Positions 34,198 through 43,188 of a stretch of 64,000 nucleotides of DNA are shown piece after piece. Source of the stretch: Flavobacterium selenitireducens (GTDB lineage: Bacteria > Bacteroidota > Bacteroidia > Flavobacteriales > Flavobacteriaceae). The stretch is from contig NZ_JAAVIY010000006.1 of assembly GCF_014748335.1 (NCBI RefSeq), positions 62,001 through 126,000 on the forward strand, written 5' to 3'. The position numbers and the translations under genes are program-made. The notes beneath the pieces are model-generated. The model was not told the DNA's origin. It searched no databases and saw nothing but the letters and a program-made list of their open reading frames with translations. Numbering within the stretch: position 1 is the stretch's first letter; each line of letters starts with the position of its first letter.

Positions 34198-36804
34198 TCA
34201 ATTATTCGCCAATTCGGACTGGTTCCTGAAAACCAGCTCCCCGTCAAAACTGTCGAGTAAGATAATACTGTCGGTCTTGATTTGTCCGGAAAGGATTTCC
34301 TTCGATAATTTGTTGAGTACCTCCCGTTGGATCACCCGTTTAACAGGGCGTGCCCCAAACGTAGGATCATACCCTTTTTGCGACAGGTATCCAATTGCTT
34401 CAGGCGTCGCATCCAGCGTGATTTGCTGATGGGCGAGCATCCTGGTGACGCTTTTCAGCTGGAGGCCCACGATTTGCCTGATGTCGTCGCTCGTCAATGG
34501 CGTGAACATCACAATTTCATCGATGCGGTTGATGAATTCCGGCCGCACCGTTTGCTTGAGCAACCCGAGAACCTCTTCTTTGGCTGCAGCGGTGGCCGCT
34601 TCAACCGAACCTTTGAGGTTTTCGAATTTTTCCTGGATGATGCCGCTTCCCATATTCGAGGTCATGATGATGATCGTATTCTTGAAATCGGCAAGTCGGC
34701 CTTTATTGTCGGTCAAACGCCCTTCGTCGAGCACCTGGAGCAAGATGTTGAACGTGTCCGGATGCGCTTTTTCGATCTCGTCGAGCAGCACTACCGAATA
34801 CGGTTTTCTCCTGACGGCCTCGGTCAATTGTCCGCCTTCGTCATAACCGACGTATCCCGGAGGCGCGCCCACCAAACGGCTCACGCTGTGACGTTCCTGA
34901 TATTCGCTCATATCAATCCGGGTCAACGCATTTTCGTCATCAAATAGATATTCCGCAAGCGCCTTGGCCAATTCGGTCTTTCCGACGCCCGTCGTTCCAA
35001 GGAATAGAAACGAACCGATCGGCTTCTTGACGTCCTGCAATCCCGCCCGGCTTCTCCTTACCGCATCCGAAATGGCCTCGATCGCCTCGACCTGTCCGAC
35101 GACGCGACGGTGTAGTTCCTCTTCGAGATGCAGCAGTTTCTCTCGTTCGCCCTGCATCATTTTCATGACCGGAACGCCCGTCCATTTGGCCACGACTTCG
35201 GCAATGTCTTCCCTGGTCACTTCCTCTTTTATCAGGGAAGTGCCGCGTTGGTTCTCGGCCAGCTGCAATTGCAACTGCTCCAATTGCGCCTGTGCATCTT
35301 TTATTTTTCCGTATCGCAGCTCGGCGACTTTTCCGTAATCTCCATCGCGTTCGGCACGTTCCGCTTCCGACTTGAAATTCTCGATATCGGTTTTGACGTT
35401 CTGTATGTTGTCCACGACGTCTTTTTCAGACTTCCATTTGGCAAAAATCTCATTGCGTTCTTCCTTGAGATTGGCCAGGTCCATTCCCAAAATCTTGAGT
35501 TTGTTCTCGTCCTGTTCCCGTTTGATCGCCTCGATTTCGATTTCCAACTGCATGATTTTGCGATCAAGCACATCGAGCTCCTCGGGTTTGGAGTTGATTT
35601 CCATTCTCAGCTTCGACGCGGCTTCGTCCATTAAGTCAATGGCTTTGTCCGGTAAAAATCGGTTGGTGATGTAACGCTGGGACAATTCGACGGCGCCTAT
35701 GATCGCGTCGTCCTTAATGCGAACTTTGTGATGGGTTTCGTATTTTTCCTTGATACCGCGCAGTATCGAGATCGCGCTTTCGGTATCGGGTTCGTCCACC
35801 AAAACCTTTTGGAAACGTCTTTCGAGGGCTTTGTCCTTTTCGAAATACTTTTGGTATTCGTCAAGCGTAGTGGCTCCGATGGCCCGCAATTCCCCGCGAG
35901 CCAATGCGGGCTTGAGAATGTTTGCCGCATCCATCGCGCCTTCGCCACCGCCGGCTCCAACCAACGTATGGATCTCGTCGATGAACAACACGATGTCGCC
36001 TTCTGAAGTCGTGACTTCCTTTACTACCGATTTTAGTCGTTCCTCAAACTCCCCTTTGTACTTGGCTCCGGCAATCAGCGCGCCCATATCGAGAGAGTAA
36101 ATGACCTTGTCTTTGAGGTTTTCGGGTACGTCTCCGTCGACGATGCGGTGCGCCAATCCTTCCGCAATCGCGGTTTTCCCGACGCCGGGTTCGCCCACGA
36201 GCATTGGGTTGTTCTTCGTGCGACGCGTCAGGATCTGCAAAACGCGCCGAATTTCCTCATCGCGCCCAATGACAGGGTCGAGTTTGCCGTTGCGCGCCAG
36301 TTCGTTGAGATTCTTGGCGTACTTGTTCAGCGAATTATACGTTTCTTCGGCAGACGCGGAAGTCACGCGTTCTCCTTTGCGAAGTTCGTCGATTGCGGCT
36401 TTCAGGCCTTTCTCGGTCACGCCCTGGTCTTTGAGGATCTGGGCGACTTTGCTCGACGATTTGAAGATGGCCAGGATCAAATGCTCGATCGATACGAACT
36501 CATCGCTATTGTTCCTGGCAATGATTTCCGCTTCGTTCAATGTCTTGGACGCTTCGCGGGAAAATTGAAGGTCACCTCCGGAGACTTTCGGGAAATTGTT
36601 TAGTGTGGAATCGAGTATTTGCCGGAACAACGGCACGTTCACGTTGAGTTTCTTCAGGAGAAAAGGCGCGACGTTCTCGTCCACTTCAAAAATTCCCTTA
36701 AGGATGTGTTCGTTCTCGATCTGTTGTTGTCCGAGGCTTTGTGCAATCTGTTGGGATTGCTGTAGCGCCTCTTGTGATTTGATTGTAAATTTATTGATGT
36801 TCAT
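34198..36804 (-). CDS. clpB: ATP-dependent disaggregase ClpB
   Basis: An 868-residue AAA+ chaperone that dissolves protein aggregates with DnaK. The N-terminal repeat domain covers about 1-145. NBD1 has Walker A GEPGVGKT (about 205) and Walker [11 protein letters not shown] long coiled-coil middle domain (about 400-530) distinguishes it from ClpA/ClpC. NBD2 has [15 protein letters not shown] (about 605) and [13 protein letters not shown]. The length is normal. It stands alone on the minus strand. I found no CIRCE-type inverted repeat upstream, so the heat-shock control is not visible. Confidence 0.97.
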   Translation of the reverse strand: MNINKFTIKSQEALQQSQQIAQSLGQQQIENEHILKGIFEVDENVAPFLLKKLNVNVPLFRQILDSTLNNFPKVSGGDLQFSREASKTLNEAEIIARNNSDEFVSIEHLILAIFKSSSKVAQILKDQGVTEKGLKAAIDELRKGERVTSASAEETYNSLNKYAKNLNELARNGKLDPVIGRDEEIRRVLQILTRRTKNNPMLVGEPGVGKTAIAEGLAHRIVDGDVPENLKDKVIYSLDMGALIAGAKYKGEFEERLKSVVKEVTTSEGDIVLFIDEIHTLVGAGGGEGAMDAANILKPALARGELRAIGATTLDEYQKYFEKDKALERRFQKVLVDEPDTESAISILRGIKEKYETHHKVRIKDDAIIGAVELSQRYITNRFLPDKAIDLMDEAASKLRMEINSKPEELDVLDRKIMQLEIEIEAIKREQDENKLKILGMDLANLKEERNEIFAKWKSEKDVVDNIQNVKTDIENFKSEAERAERDGDYGKVAELRYGKIKDAQAQLEQLQLQLAENQRGTSLIKEEVTREDIAEVVAKWTGVPVMKMMQGEREKLLHLEEELHRRVVGQVEAIEAISDAVRRSRAGLQDVKKPIGSFLFLGTTGVGKTELAKALAEYLFDDENALTRIDMSEYQERHSVSRLVGAPPGYVGYDEGGQLTEAVRRKPYSVVLLDEIEKAHPDTFNILLQVLDEGRLTDNKGRLADFKNTIIIMTSNMGSGIIQEKFENLKGSVEAATAAAKEEVLGLLKQTVRPEFINRIDEIVMFTPLTSDDIRQIVGLQLKSVTRMLAHQQITLDATPEAIGYLSQKGYDPTFGARPVKRVIQREVLNKLSKEILSGQIKTDSIILLDSFDGELVFRNQSELANN

Positions 36805-36954
36805 ATTCTATTTTCCTTAACGGGTTGTCGTGTTGAAAATGGTTATTTTTACTTCGGACGTCGGATAGTCAAAACACATTCCGATGCAAATTTTCTGACA
36901 AAAATTCAGTAGAGTGTGCATTTTAAATGCCATTCTGACCTAAATCAAGACAAA

Positions 36955-37350
36955 ATGAGCCTTTTCAATTCTCTTTTCGGAGGTGATTCTCCCAATAAAG
37001 ATAACAACCAATCCACATTCGGTTGGAACGATTTAACAGATTTAAAGCAGTTGGACGAGATCGTTTCGGAATCTGCCGAGCGCCCCGTGATCATCTTCAA
37101 GCACAGCACCCGTTGCGGCATTTCGCGTATGGCGATAAAAGGATTTGAAAAGGAATACGACATCGCGCCGGACCGAGCCAAACCTTATTATCTCGACCTG
37201 CTCAATCATCGGGAGATATCGAGCGCGATAGCAGATAAGTTCGGCGTCTATCACGAATCACCGCAACTGCTGCTGATCAAGGACGGAAAGGCAGTTTACC
37301 ACGAATCCCATGGCAGTATTTCCGCGGCTGCGTTGACCGGCAAGATCTAG
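36955..37350 (+). CDS. ytxJ: Bacillithiol-system redox-active protein YtxJ
   Basis: A 131-residue thioredoxin-like protein. The segment IIFKHSTRCGISRMAIKGFE (about 43-62) holds the single active-site Cys of the YtxJ family in TRCGIS, and SPQLLLIKDGKAVYHESHG is the C-terminal strand-turn. Such proteins are thought to reduce bacillithiolated proteins in the cytoplasm. An in-frame upstream ATG at 36916 would add 13 residues outside the fold, so 36955 is preferred. It is divergent from clpB. Confidence 0.88.
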   Translation: MSLFNSLFGGDSPNKDNNQSTFGWNDLTDLKQLDEIVSESAERPVIIFKHSTRCGISRMAIKGFEKEYDIAPDRAKPYYLDLLNHREISSAIADKFGVYHESPQLLLIKDGKAVYHESHGSISAAALTGKI

Positions 37351-37409
37351 ATCACAAAATTAGATCGAGAGGCCGTCCCAGGCGCAGACGCGATGGATGT
37401 CGCTCCGCT

Positions 37410-38588
37410 TTAGGATCGGATCTTATTGCGAACGATAACGTTTTTCAACTTTCCTTTGAGATCTTCCCCTGTATCAAAGACCATTTGTTCGTTCGTCGGG
37501 AACGGCAACGGCCGCTGATTGAACATCGGCAGGTAATCATTCCCGATGGCCCGCTTGTCGCCACGGTAAGTCGCGTAAACATTCTGGAAGATGAATTCGC
37601 TTGAAATAGGGAAGGTCTGCAAAAGTTGGTTGTTCCCAAAATCGATGTAATCGACCTTGGCCGAAACCTGGGCCGCCTTATACTGCGTAAATTCGCGCAC
37701 CCGGCATTTGACGATCTTGAAAACGTCTTCATAAACCTGGCGGCCTAAGCTATCGAGCACGGGATAACGGCCGCGCATCTTCTTTTTGCGCCCCACCTTG
37801 ATTTCCTTTTCCTTCACGAATTCGCGCTCGCGCACCTGCTCGGGCGATATGTTGATTTGGCGGAAATGCAGCACGACTCCAAAATCATACTTGAAATTAG
37901 GCTGTTTGTTGCTGTGGTAAACCGTCCATTGATCGTTGAGCCCGTAAGTGCTGAAATCGAGCAGGTCGGTTTCCAGGCGTTTCGGGATGATCACATTCGA
38001 CTCGTTTTTAGCCAACACGTTCACATAGTCCGAACCTTTTTCCTTGGCCGACCGCATCAAATCCGGGACGTCCTTAAAATTGGGCGCGATCTGGTTGAGG
38101 TAGTTCAGGTCGTCATAAGCGCGCCGGTAGCTCATTTTGTCTTTGGTAGCCAACAATGCCTTCGTGTTGTCATACAGGTATTTGGCCAATGCGTTCTTGC
38201 TGCTCACGATCTCGTCGGAATAATCGCGAAACTCAAATTTTGCTTCCGATTTTTCCGTCATTTTGCGCAACGGCAGCAACGGCCGCACTTTCTCCTGCCG
38301 GTTGTTGAGTTGCACGTAAGTATTGAAGATGCTTTCGAGATTTCTCGGGCTCGCATCTTTCATCATCGCGTCGATTTCGCGCAGGTCGCGTTCCACAGCT
38401 TTTGCATACGCTTCCTCAAGCATGTAGACAAAATCCTGGTTGCCCTTTTTCTCTTTGTTGTTGCGCAAGGCGTAAACCGCATTGTCTATGGCGCTGTCGT
38501 AATCGCCCGATGCGACCATTTCCCGTGTCTGTTTCATCGCGCAAGACGAAATCAGGATGAAAGCCAATAAAAGTGTAAAGTTCCTCAT
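37410..38588 (-). CDS. Hypothetical lipoprotein with helical N-terminal region
   Basis: A 392-residue protein with a lipobox LISSC (Cys16), so it should be anchored in the envelope. Residues 20-170 are helical and TPR-like (GDYDSAIDNAVYALRNN, YAKAVERDLREIDAMM). The remainder (about 200-392) is a beta-rich region without a recognised domain, with a basic loop VGRKKKMRGRYP. An upstream in-frame extension of 56 codons is dismissed because it lacks a signal peptide and overlaps the repeat. The family is known to me only as conserved in flavobacteria. Confidence 0.8.
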   Translation of the reverse strand: MRNFTLLLAFILISSCAMKQTREMVASGDYDSAIDNAVYALRNNKEKKGNQDFVYMLEEAYAKAVERDLREIDAMMKDASPRNLESIFNTYVQLNNRQEKVRPLLPLRKMTEKSEAKFEFRDYSDEIVSSKNALAKYLYDNTKALLATKDKMSYRRAYDDLNYLNQIAPNFKDVPDLMRSAKEKGSDYVNVLAKNESNVIIPKRLETDLLDFSTYGLNDQWTVYHSNKQPNFKYDFGVVLHFRQINISPEQVREREFVKEKEIKVGRKKKMRGRYPVLDSLGRQVYEDVFKIVKCRVREFTQYKAAQVSAKVDYIDFGNNQLLQTFPISSEFIFQNVYATYRGDKRAIGNDYLPMFNQRPLPFPTNEQMVFDTGEDLKGKLKNVIVRNKIRS

Positions 38589-38599
38589 GAGTTTGGTTT

Positions 38600-38830
38600 G
38601 GAGCCGTAAAAGTAAAAAAACCGTCTTACCCAAGACGAATCGATGCGCAAATTGGTTGCATGATAAGGCGCCTTTTCCGGCTGTCCGCTTCCAGCTTTTT
38701 CCAGGTCCGCTATTTCGCAGCTTTTGCGAAGCGCTTCCTCTGGTCGCGTCCGCCAAAGCGCAAAATCACGCGGCCTTGTTCAAAAGGCTGACCGCTTCCA
38801 TCCGGGGCGGGGCCGCCTGGTAAAACTACC
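38600..38830. repeat. Dispersed flavobacterial intergenic repeat, copy 2
   Basis: The gap of about 490 bases between the lipoprotein gene and the next + gene has no convincing ORF. Its left half carries GGCTGTCCGCTTC, CGCTTCCTCTGGTCGCG, a Lys/Phe-poor GC-rich middle, and GGCTGACCGCTTCCATCCGG. This is the same order of blocks as in the element at 15010-15179, with long inverted stretches around GCAGCTTTTGCGAAGCGC. The right half (38830-39079) shows nothing recognisable. Confidence 0.55.
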
Positions 38831-39079
38831 TGGAATTGCAAGTTCGATCAGGATTCGCCACAACAATCTACTGATTCCAAAAGTGTCACGGTTGAGATTC
38901 GGTATTGTCGCCACGCGTCTCTCACGAAACCGTCGAATCGGACGGCTAAAAGATTTTTGATTTAGCTCGTGAGCCCGCAAATAAAGCCGATCGGTCTAAG
39001 GCTTCCGAACTATCGTAGCATCTGTGATATCCGCACAATTTTAAGAGAATGTATTGCGTTTCAACAAAAATACATCCCT

Positions 39080-39451
39080 ATGCAAACGAACCCTCTTTTT
39101 CGGCTTACTACGCAGCACGACCTGACCAAAGTAATCGGTTCCTGTTATTTCATTGTGTTGGCCTTGGCGAATGCGCTTGGCATGTTGCTCAACGGAAGAT
39201 TTGGCCTGTTCGATTTTTTGCTGCTCGTTGCCGTGGCCATGCCGTTGGCGATCAACCGTCATTGGTTTTACCAGTTTTTCGGTTTTACGAACGTTTTGCT
39301 GTGGCTCGTCATCTTGTTGGTGATCGTCGCAAACATACGCGTCATGGAAACGGTAGATTTTCTCATCGGTTCCGGCCTTGCGCTGTCGGCAATCGCGTTC
39401 GGGTTGTTGCTTATCTACGCAGGGCTATATCCCAAATCCCAAAACGGATAA
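39080..39451 (+). CDS. Small integral membrane protein
   Basis: A 123-residue protein with four hydrophobic helices (about 20-37, 41-58, 66-85, 95-116) and short loops. No conserved family recognised. The ATG at 39080 is chosen because the upstream extension has no membrane character. A convergent OmpA gene follows beyond a shared terminator. It may be a small inner-membrane protein; the function is unknown. Confidence 0.65.
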   Translation: MQTNPLFRLTTQHDLTKVIGSCYFIVLALANALGMLLNGRFGLFDFLLLVAVAMPLAINRHWFYQFFGFTNVLLWLVILLVIVANIRVMETVDFLIGSGLALSAIAFGLLLIYAGLYPKSQNG

Positions 39452-39475
39452 GCTTCGGCAACGTCCGAAAACAAA

Positions 39476-39506
39476 AAACCGCCCCGGGAATTCGGGACGG
39501 TTTGTA
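39476..39506. terminator. Shared terminator between a membrane-protein gene and the OmpA gene
   Basis: AAACCGCCCCG-GGAATT-CGGGACGGTTTG forms a near-perfect stem with A/T tracts on either side, serving both converging transcripts. Confidence 0.75.
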
Positions 39507-39524
39507 TTTTGAAGGATTTTGGAA

Positions 39525-40364
39525 TCAACCTTTGGTCATATTCTTCATTTCCTTTTCGATCATATCGTAGAACTGGTCGATCTTAGGCATGATCACAATC
39601 CTGGTACGGCGATTTGTCGCGCGGTTATCCGCAGAGTTGTTGTCTACAAGCGGAATGTATTCGCTACGTCCGGCGGCGATCAATTGTTTTGCAGGAACGC
39701 CAAGATCTTTCGTCAACACGCGAATGATCGAAGTCGAACGCTTCACGCTGAGATCCCAGTTGTCGAGCAGGACACCGTTCGAAATGTAAGGAACATTGTC
39801 CGTGTGGCCTTCCACCATGCACTCGAAATCCGGCTTGCTGTTGATTACCTTGGCCACTTTAGCCAATACGGCTTTGGCTCCATCGCTCACGTTATAACTG
39901 CCTGACTTGAAGAGCAATTTATCCGAAATCGAAATGAAAACGACTCCTTTTTCCACATTCACCTGAATGTCCGGATCGTTGATGCCCACTTCGCGCTTAA
40001 GGCTCGTAACCAATGCCAGGGTGACACTGTCTTTACGAGTCAACGCATCTTGCAAACGCGTGATCTTCAAATCCTTTTCTTTCATGCTCTCAAGCGATTT
40101 CTCGAGATTCTCGGCACCTTTGGACGAAAGCGTGGTGATGTTGCCCATGTTGTTGATGAGATCAGAGTTGTTCTTTTTAAGGAACTCGATCTGGGAACTC
40201 ATCGACTCTTTCTCAGAAAGGCATGTGTTGAGTTTTACGGTTGCCGTGTTGAGCAAATCCTGAATCTCTTTATTCTTGGCTTCGCACTCAGCCAGTTTTT
40301 TCTTGGTACCGCAAGAAGTCATCAGGACACCGACGACGGATAATGCGAGGAGGGCTTTTTTCAT
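39525..40364 (-). CDS. OmpA family peptidoglycan-binding lipoprotein
   Basis: A 279-residue lipoprotein (lipobox LMTSC, Cys18). Residues 25-130 form a coiled coil (ECEAKNKEIQDLLNTATVKL). The C-terminal OmpA-like domain (about 145-275) has ISDKLLFKSGSYNVSDGAKA, VEGHTDNVPY and ADNRATNRRTRIVIMPK, the residues that bind diaminopimelate in peptidoglycan. It tethers the outer membrane to the cell wall, or acts in a larger envelope machine. An exact TAAATTTG box lies 25 bases upstream on the minus strand. Confidence 0.92.
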   Translation of the reverse strand: MKKALLALSVVGVLMTSCGTKKKLAECEAKNKEIQDLLNTATVKLNTCLSEKESMSSQIEFLKKNNSDLINNMGNITTLSSKGAENLEKSLESMKEKDLKITRLQDALTRKDSVTLALVTSLKREVGINDPDIQVNVEKGVVFISISDKLLFKSGSYNVSDGAKAVLAKVAKVINSKPDFECMVEGHTDNVPYISNGVLLDNWDLSVKRSTSIIRVLTKDLGVPAKQLIAAGRSEYIPLVDNNSADNRATNRRTRIVIMPKIDQFYDMIEKEMKNMTKG

Positions 40365-40389
40365 AAGATTTCTATTTTTTGACTTTTTA

Positions 40390-40397
40390 CAAATTTA
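40390..40397 (-). promoter_or_regulatory. -7 element of the OmpA-family gene
   Basis: TAAATTTG on the minus strand is an exact TAnnTTTG match, 25 bases before the ATG. A TTGG about 25 bases further upstream is slightly outside the usual spacing. Confidence 0.5.
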
Positions 40398-40442
40398 GCC
40401 CTTTAACATTTTTGCCCGCTTCCAATCGGGCATAAACTATTG

Positions 40443-41435
40443 TTAAAATAACTCGGAATAGCGCTTTTTGCCCTCGATGAAATACGCGTAAATGACGTTT
40501 TTTAACTTAAAATAATTAGCTTTCGGCAGTGATTGTCGCTTCAGGTAATTTATCCTCAACATTTTATAAAATCCGAAATGCGCTTTCGCAACCGCCCAGC
40601 AATGTGCGGGCTTACCCTGTAAAAGGAAACGTATCCCGGCAACACCGTCGAGGCAAAGCCGGATAAAAATCGTGGTTGCCAGTTTGTGCTGCGGTAGGTT
40701 TTTGAGTAACATCGCCAACGAATTCCTGAAGTTGAGCTCGGTCTTTCTCGGGCTTCCTTCGTTGAGCGTGGCGCCTCCGACATGGAACACCGTCGAGGCC
40801 GCGACATATTTGGTTACGTGTCCGGCGTTAAATGCCCGCCAGCACAAATCGATTTCTTCCTGATGGGCGAAAAAATCGGCATCGAAGCCGCCAAGTTCGT
40901 CAAACACCGCCTTGCGGATGAAAAAACAGGCGCCCGAAGCCCACAATATCGTGCAATCGTCGTCGTATTGTCCCTGGTCTTGCTCCAAGGTATCGAACAA
41001 ACGCCCACGACAAAACGGATACCCGTAACTATCGATAAACCCGCCGGCCGCTCCCGCATATTCAAAATATCCTTTCCGTTTGAAATCCCGTATCTTAGGC
41101 TGCAGGATTGCCGTTTGCGGTTCGTTCCTGAAAACGGAAAGGATAGGGGAAAGCCAGTTTTCGGTTACTTCTATATCCGAATTCACCAAAGCGTAGACAT
41201 CGGCGTCGACGCTTTTCAGCGCCTCGTTGTAGCCGCCCGCGTAGCCAAGGTTCACTTTATTTGTTACGATCTTGACATTTGGAAAGGCAGATTGCACGAA
41301 CGCTATCGAATCGTCGGTAGAGGCGTTGTCGGCGAGCCAGATTTCGGCTCCCTCGGAATGTCGGACCACCGACGGCAGAAATTGTTCGAGCAACGCTTTC
41401 CCGTTCCAGTTGAGGATGACGATCGCGATTTTCAT
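40443..41435 (-). CDS. Family 2 glycosyltransferase (rhamnosyltransferase-like)
   Basis: A 330-residue GT-A transferase. MKIAIVILNWNGKALLEQFL starts the fold; WLADNASTDDS (33-43) and the DXD-type NSD (85-87) follow. The later motif FFAHQEEIDLCWRAFNAGH is typical of rhamnosyltransferase-like family 2 members. The C-terminus is amphipathic with no strong membrane segment. Substrates are not known; it likely builds a surface polysaccharide. An in-frame extension of 43 codons upstream overlaps the next gene and lacks the fold, so 41435 is the start. It overlaps the membrane-protein gene by 4 bases. Confidence 0.88.
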   Translation of the reverse strand: MKIAIVILNWNGKALLEQFLPSVVRHSEGAEIWLADNASTDDSIAFVQSAFPNVKIVTNKVNLGYAGGYNEALKSVDADVYALVNSDIEVTENWLSPILSVFRNEPQTAILQPKIRDFKRKGYFEYAGAAGGFIDSYGYPFCRGRLFDTLEQDQGQYDDDCTILWASGACFFIRKAVFDELGGFDADFFAHQEEIDLCWRAFNAGHVTKYVAASTVFHVGGATLNEGSPRKTELNFRNSLAMLLKNLPQHKLATTIFIRLCLDGVAGIRFLLQGKPAHCWAVAKAHFGFYKMLRINYLKRQSLPKANYFKLKNVIYAYFIEGKKRYSELF

Positions 41436-42484
41436 GGTTTGTACAGGTGTAATTCGGTTTTGGCCTTTTTCGCGTCGGACATATGGCGTGTGAGCGAATC
41501 CTTTAGCGATGCATAAACCCTTTCTTGTGGATAAATCATTATTTTTTTCGCGTGCCCCGCCCATTCCGAAAGTTGTATATAATGTCTGCCTTCGAAGTGG
41601 CGAACGAATGGCCTGGCCGCTTCGGGCACGGTTTGGGAAGTTGCTTCGTCAGGAAAATAGACGGTGGCATATTCCGGTTTTCCGGACATGATGCTGAAAG
41701 ACGGAAAATGATCGTAATATCCGAATAAATTCAGCACCGGAAGCAGCCAGACCACTAAGGTAAGAAATGCTGCTTTTTTATCGAACGAGGCCACGACATG
41801 GGTGTCCGATGCAAAAATCACCAATAGGAGCGTCAGGATCATCACCAAATTGAGCGGGATTACGTTGACGCCTCCGTGTTCGCGAACCAGTGTCGCAATG
41901 ATCAGCAAATGCATCAGCACCAGCGTTGCCGCACCGATTTTCCTCAGGCGCAAATGCAACAGCATCAGCCCGGCGAGCGCTTCGATGGCGGGAACGGCAT
42001 ACGTAAAGGCGACACGGGCAAAAGCGGGCGCGAACGGAATGCGTTTGTCCATACCGAGCAGCCACTTTTCAAGGAAATAAGAATTGAATTTATGGACGCC
42101 GCTCCAAAAATAAATCCCGGAAAACAAGAGGATAAGCAACAAAGCACGTCGTTTTGGGAACGCGTGGCAACACAAGATCAGCACGAAAATGTAGTACGTG
42201 GGCTGCAGGCGATTGATGTCCGCCTGGACCAATATCGCAAAAGCGGCAAGCATCGGCAGCAAAACCCATCGATTGGCGGTAATCCCGAATACGAACGCAC
42301 AGGCCAGCATCATATAGACACAAGCGTTCCCAACGTCATCTGAAACAACTCCGAATTTCTCGAAAGCCGGTATCATCGGGAAGCTGGAATTGGCGAACCA
42401 TAACGCACGCGAGATAAAAATGGTAGACAACAGGCTCAGGACGGCTATCCATCTGCCAAGGTCGCATCGTAGTTTTTCGGTCAT
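41432..42484 (-). CDS. Polytopic membrane protein
   Basis: A 350-residue protein with about eight hydrophobic helices between residues 12 and 260, then a soluble C-terminal domain of about 85 residues (HFPSFSIMSGKPEYATVYFP ... HYIQLSEWAGHAKKIMIYPQ). The motif FSGIYFWSGVHKFNSYFLEK is reminiscent of the HTTM/DoxX type membrane proteins, but I am not sure. It overlaps its two neighbours by 4 bases each (glycosyltransferase and HsdR-N gene), so it belongs to a three-gene operon. Role unknown. Confidence 0.72.
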   Translation of the reverse strand: MTEKLRCDLGRWIAVLSLLSTIFISRALWFANSSFPMIPAFEKFGVVSDDVGNACVYMMLACAFVFGITANRWVLLPMLAAFAILVQADINRLQPTYYIFVLILCCHAFPKRRALLLILLFSGIYFWSGVHKFNSYFLEKWLLGMDKRIPFAPAFARVAFTYAVPAIEALAGLMLLHLRLRKIGAATLVLMHLLIIATLVREHGGVNVIPLNLVMILTLLLVIFASDTHVVASFDKKAAFLTLVVWLLPVLNLFGYYDHFPSFSIMSGKPEYATVYFPDEATSQTVPEAARPFVRHFEGRHYIQLSEWAGHAKKIMIYPQERVYASLKDSLTRHMSDAKKAKTELHLYKP

Positions 42485-42921
42485 CTCGCTGGGATTTCTT
42501 TGAGAAAAATATACTTTTTTGCGTCGTAGTCCATTTTGCAAAAATAATGTGCCAGGCCGTTGGTCACCATCAGGTATTGCGCCTTCATCTCAAGGTTGTA
42601 ACGCGCGATCTGGTCGAAGACGTTTTGGGTAATGGGGACTTCCGGAGCTTTGCATTCCACGAGCAGGAAAATGGAGCCGTCGGGATTGAATACCACGGCG
42701 TCGTATCGTTTGGAAAGCCCGTTGACTTTGAGCACCTTTTCTACATTGACGAGCGATCCCGGATATTTTTTGTCGCGCAACAAATATTGTACGACATGTT
42801 GGCGTACCCATTCCTCGGGCGTAAGGACAACGAACTTTTTACGCGTGTCGCAAAAGATGTGCACCCGTTCCTGAGTGTTCCTGAAGCGGAAGGCGTAAGC
42901 ATTGAAGTTGAGGGCAAGCAT
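42481..42921 (-). CDS. Small HsdR N-terminal-like PD-(D/E)xK protein
   Basis: A 146-residue protein with the fold of the type I restriction enzyme HsdR N-terminal region. It has the nuclease motif Asp74 (RYDAVVF) and ECK (Glu89, Lys91), i.e. D-x14-E-x-K. Its N-terminal helix, LTPEEWVRQHVVQYLLRDKK, is also characteristic. It has no methylase or motor partner nearby, so it is not part of a restriction system here; a cellular role in DNA processing is possible. In flavobacteria I know it is typically near holA; here the two are separated by 12.5 kb. Confidence 0.82.
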   Translation of the reverse strand: MLALNFNAYAFRFRNTQERVHIFCDTRKKFVVLTPEEWVRQHVVQYLLRDKKYPGSLVNVEKVLKVNGLSKRYDAVVFNPDGSIFLLVECKAPEVPITQNVFDQIARYNLEMKAQYLMVTNGLAHYFCKMDYDAKKYIFLKEIPAR

Positions 42922-43119
42922 CGCACAAAGAAACGAAATTGACGCGATATCGCGAAACCGGTCGTGTCGCTAAAAATACCTATCGCTGGTTATTGTGGCA
43001 TTGAAGCCATACCGTTATTTTTCCGCCGCGTCAGTAATTGTGTGGTATCTTTTGCCGTCGCGAACAGCTCCCTGGTTCGCCGGGGAGTTTTGGTTTGTTC
43101 CCCATTGGATTGCCCGAAA

Positions 43120-43145
43120 CCGCAATTGGTATATTTAATTCGTAT
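43120..43145 (+). promoter_or_regulatory. Candidate LytTR operator upstream of the propeller-kinase gene
   Basis: CCGCAATTGGTATAT (43120-43134) is identical over 15 bases to 51435-51449, in front of another gene of the cluster. ATTGGTAT (43125) and ATTCGTAT (43138) also repeat with a 13-base period. LytTR domains bind direct repeats with GTT cores, and a LytTR regulator is encoded 3 kb downstream; the link is inferred. Confidence 0.4.
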
Positions 43146-43188
43146 TTTTAAGCGGAACAGTATTAGGTTTACGGCTCTCGGAATTCCC

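Noticed and set aside
36805..36954. CIRCE-type or HrcA operator upstream of clpB
   Set aside because: No long inverted repeat of the CIRCE pattern is present in the divergent region.
38969..39079. N-terminal extension of the small membrane-protein gene
   Set aside because: The added 37 residues have no membrane character and precede a good ATG at 39080.
42481..42921. Type I restriction-modification system
   Set aside because: Only the small HsdR-N-like domain is present; no methylase, specificity or motor subunit lies nearby.
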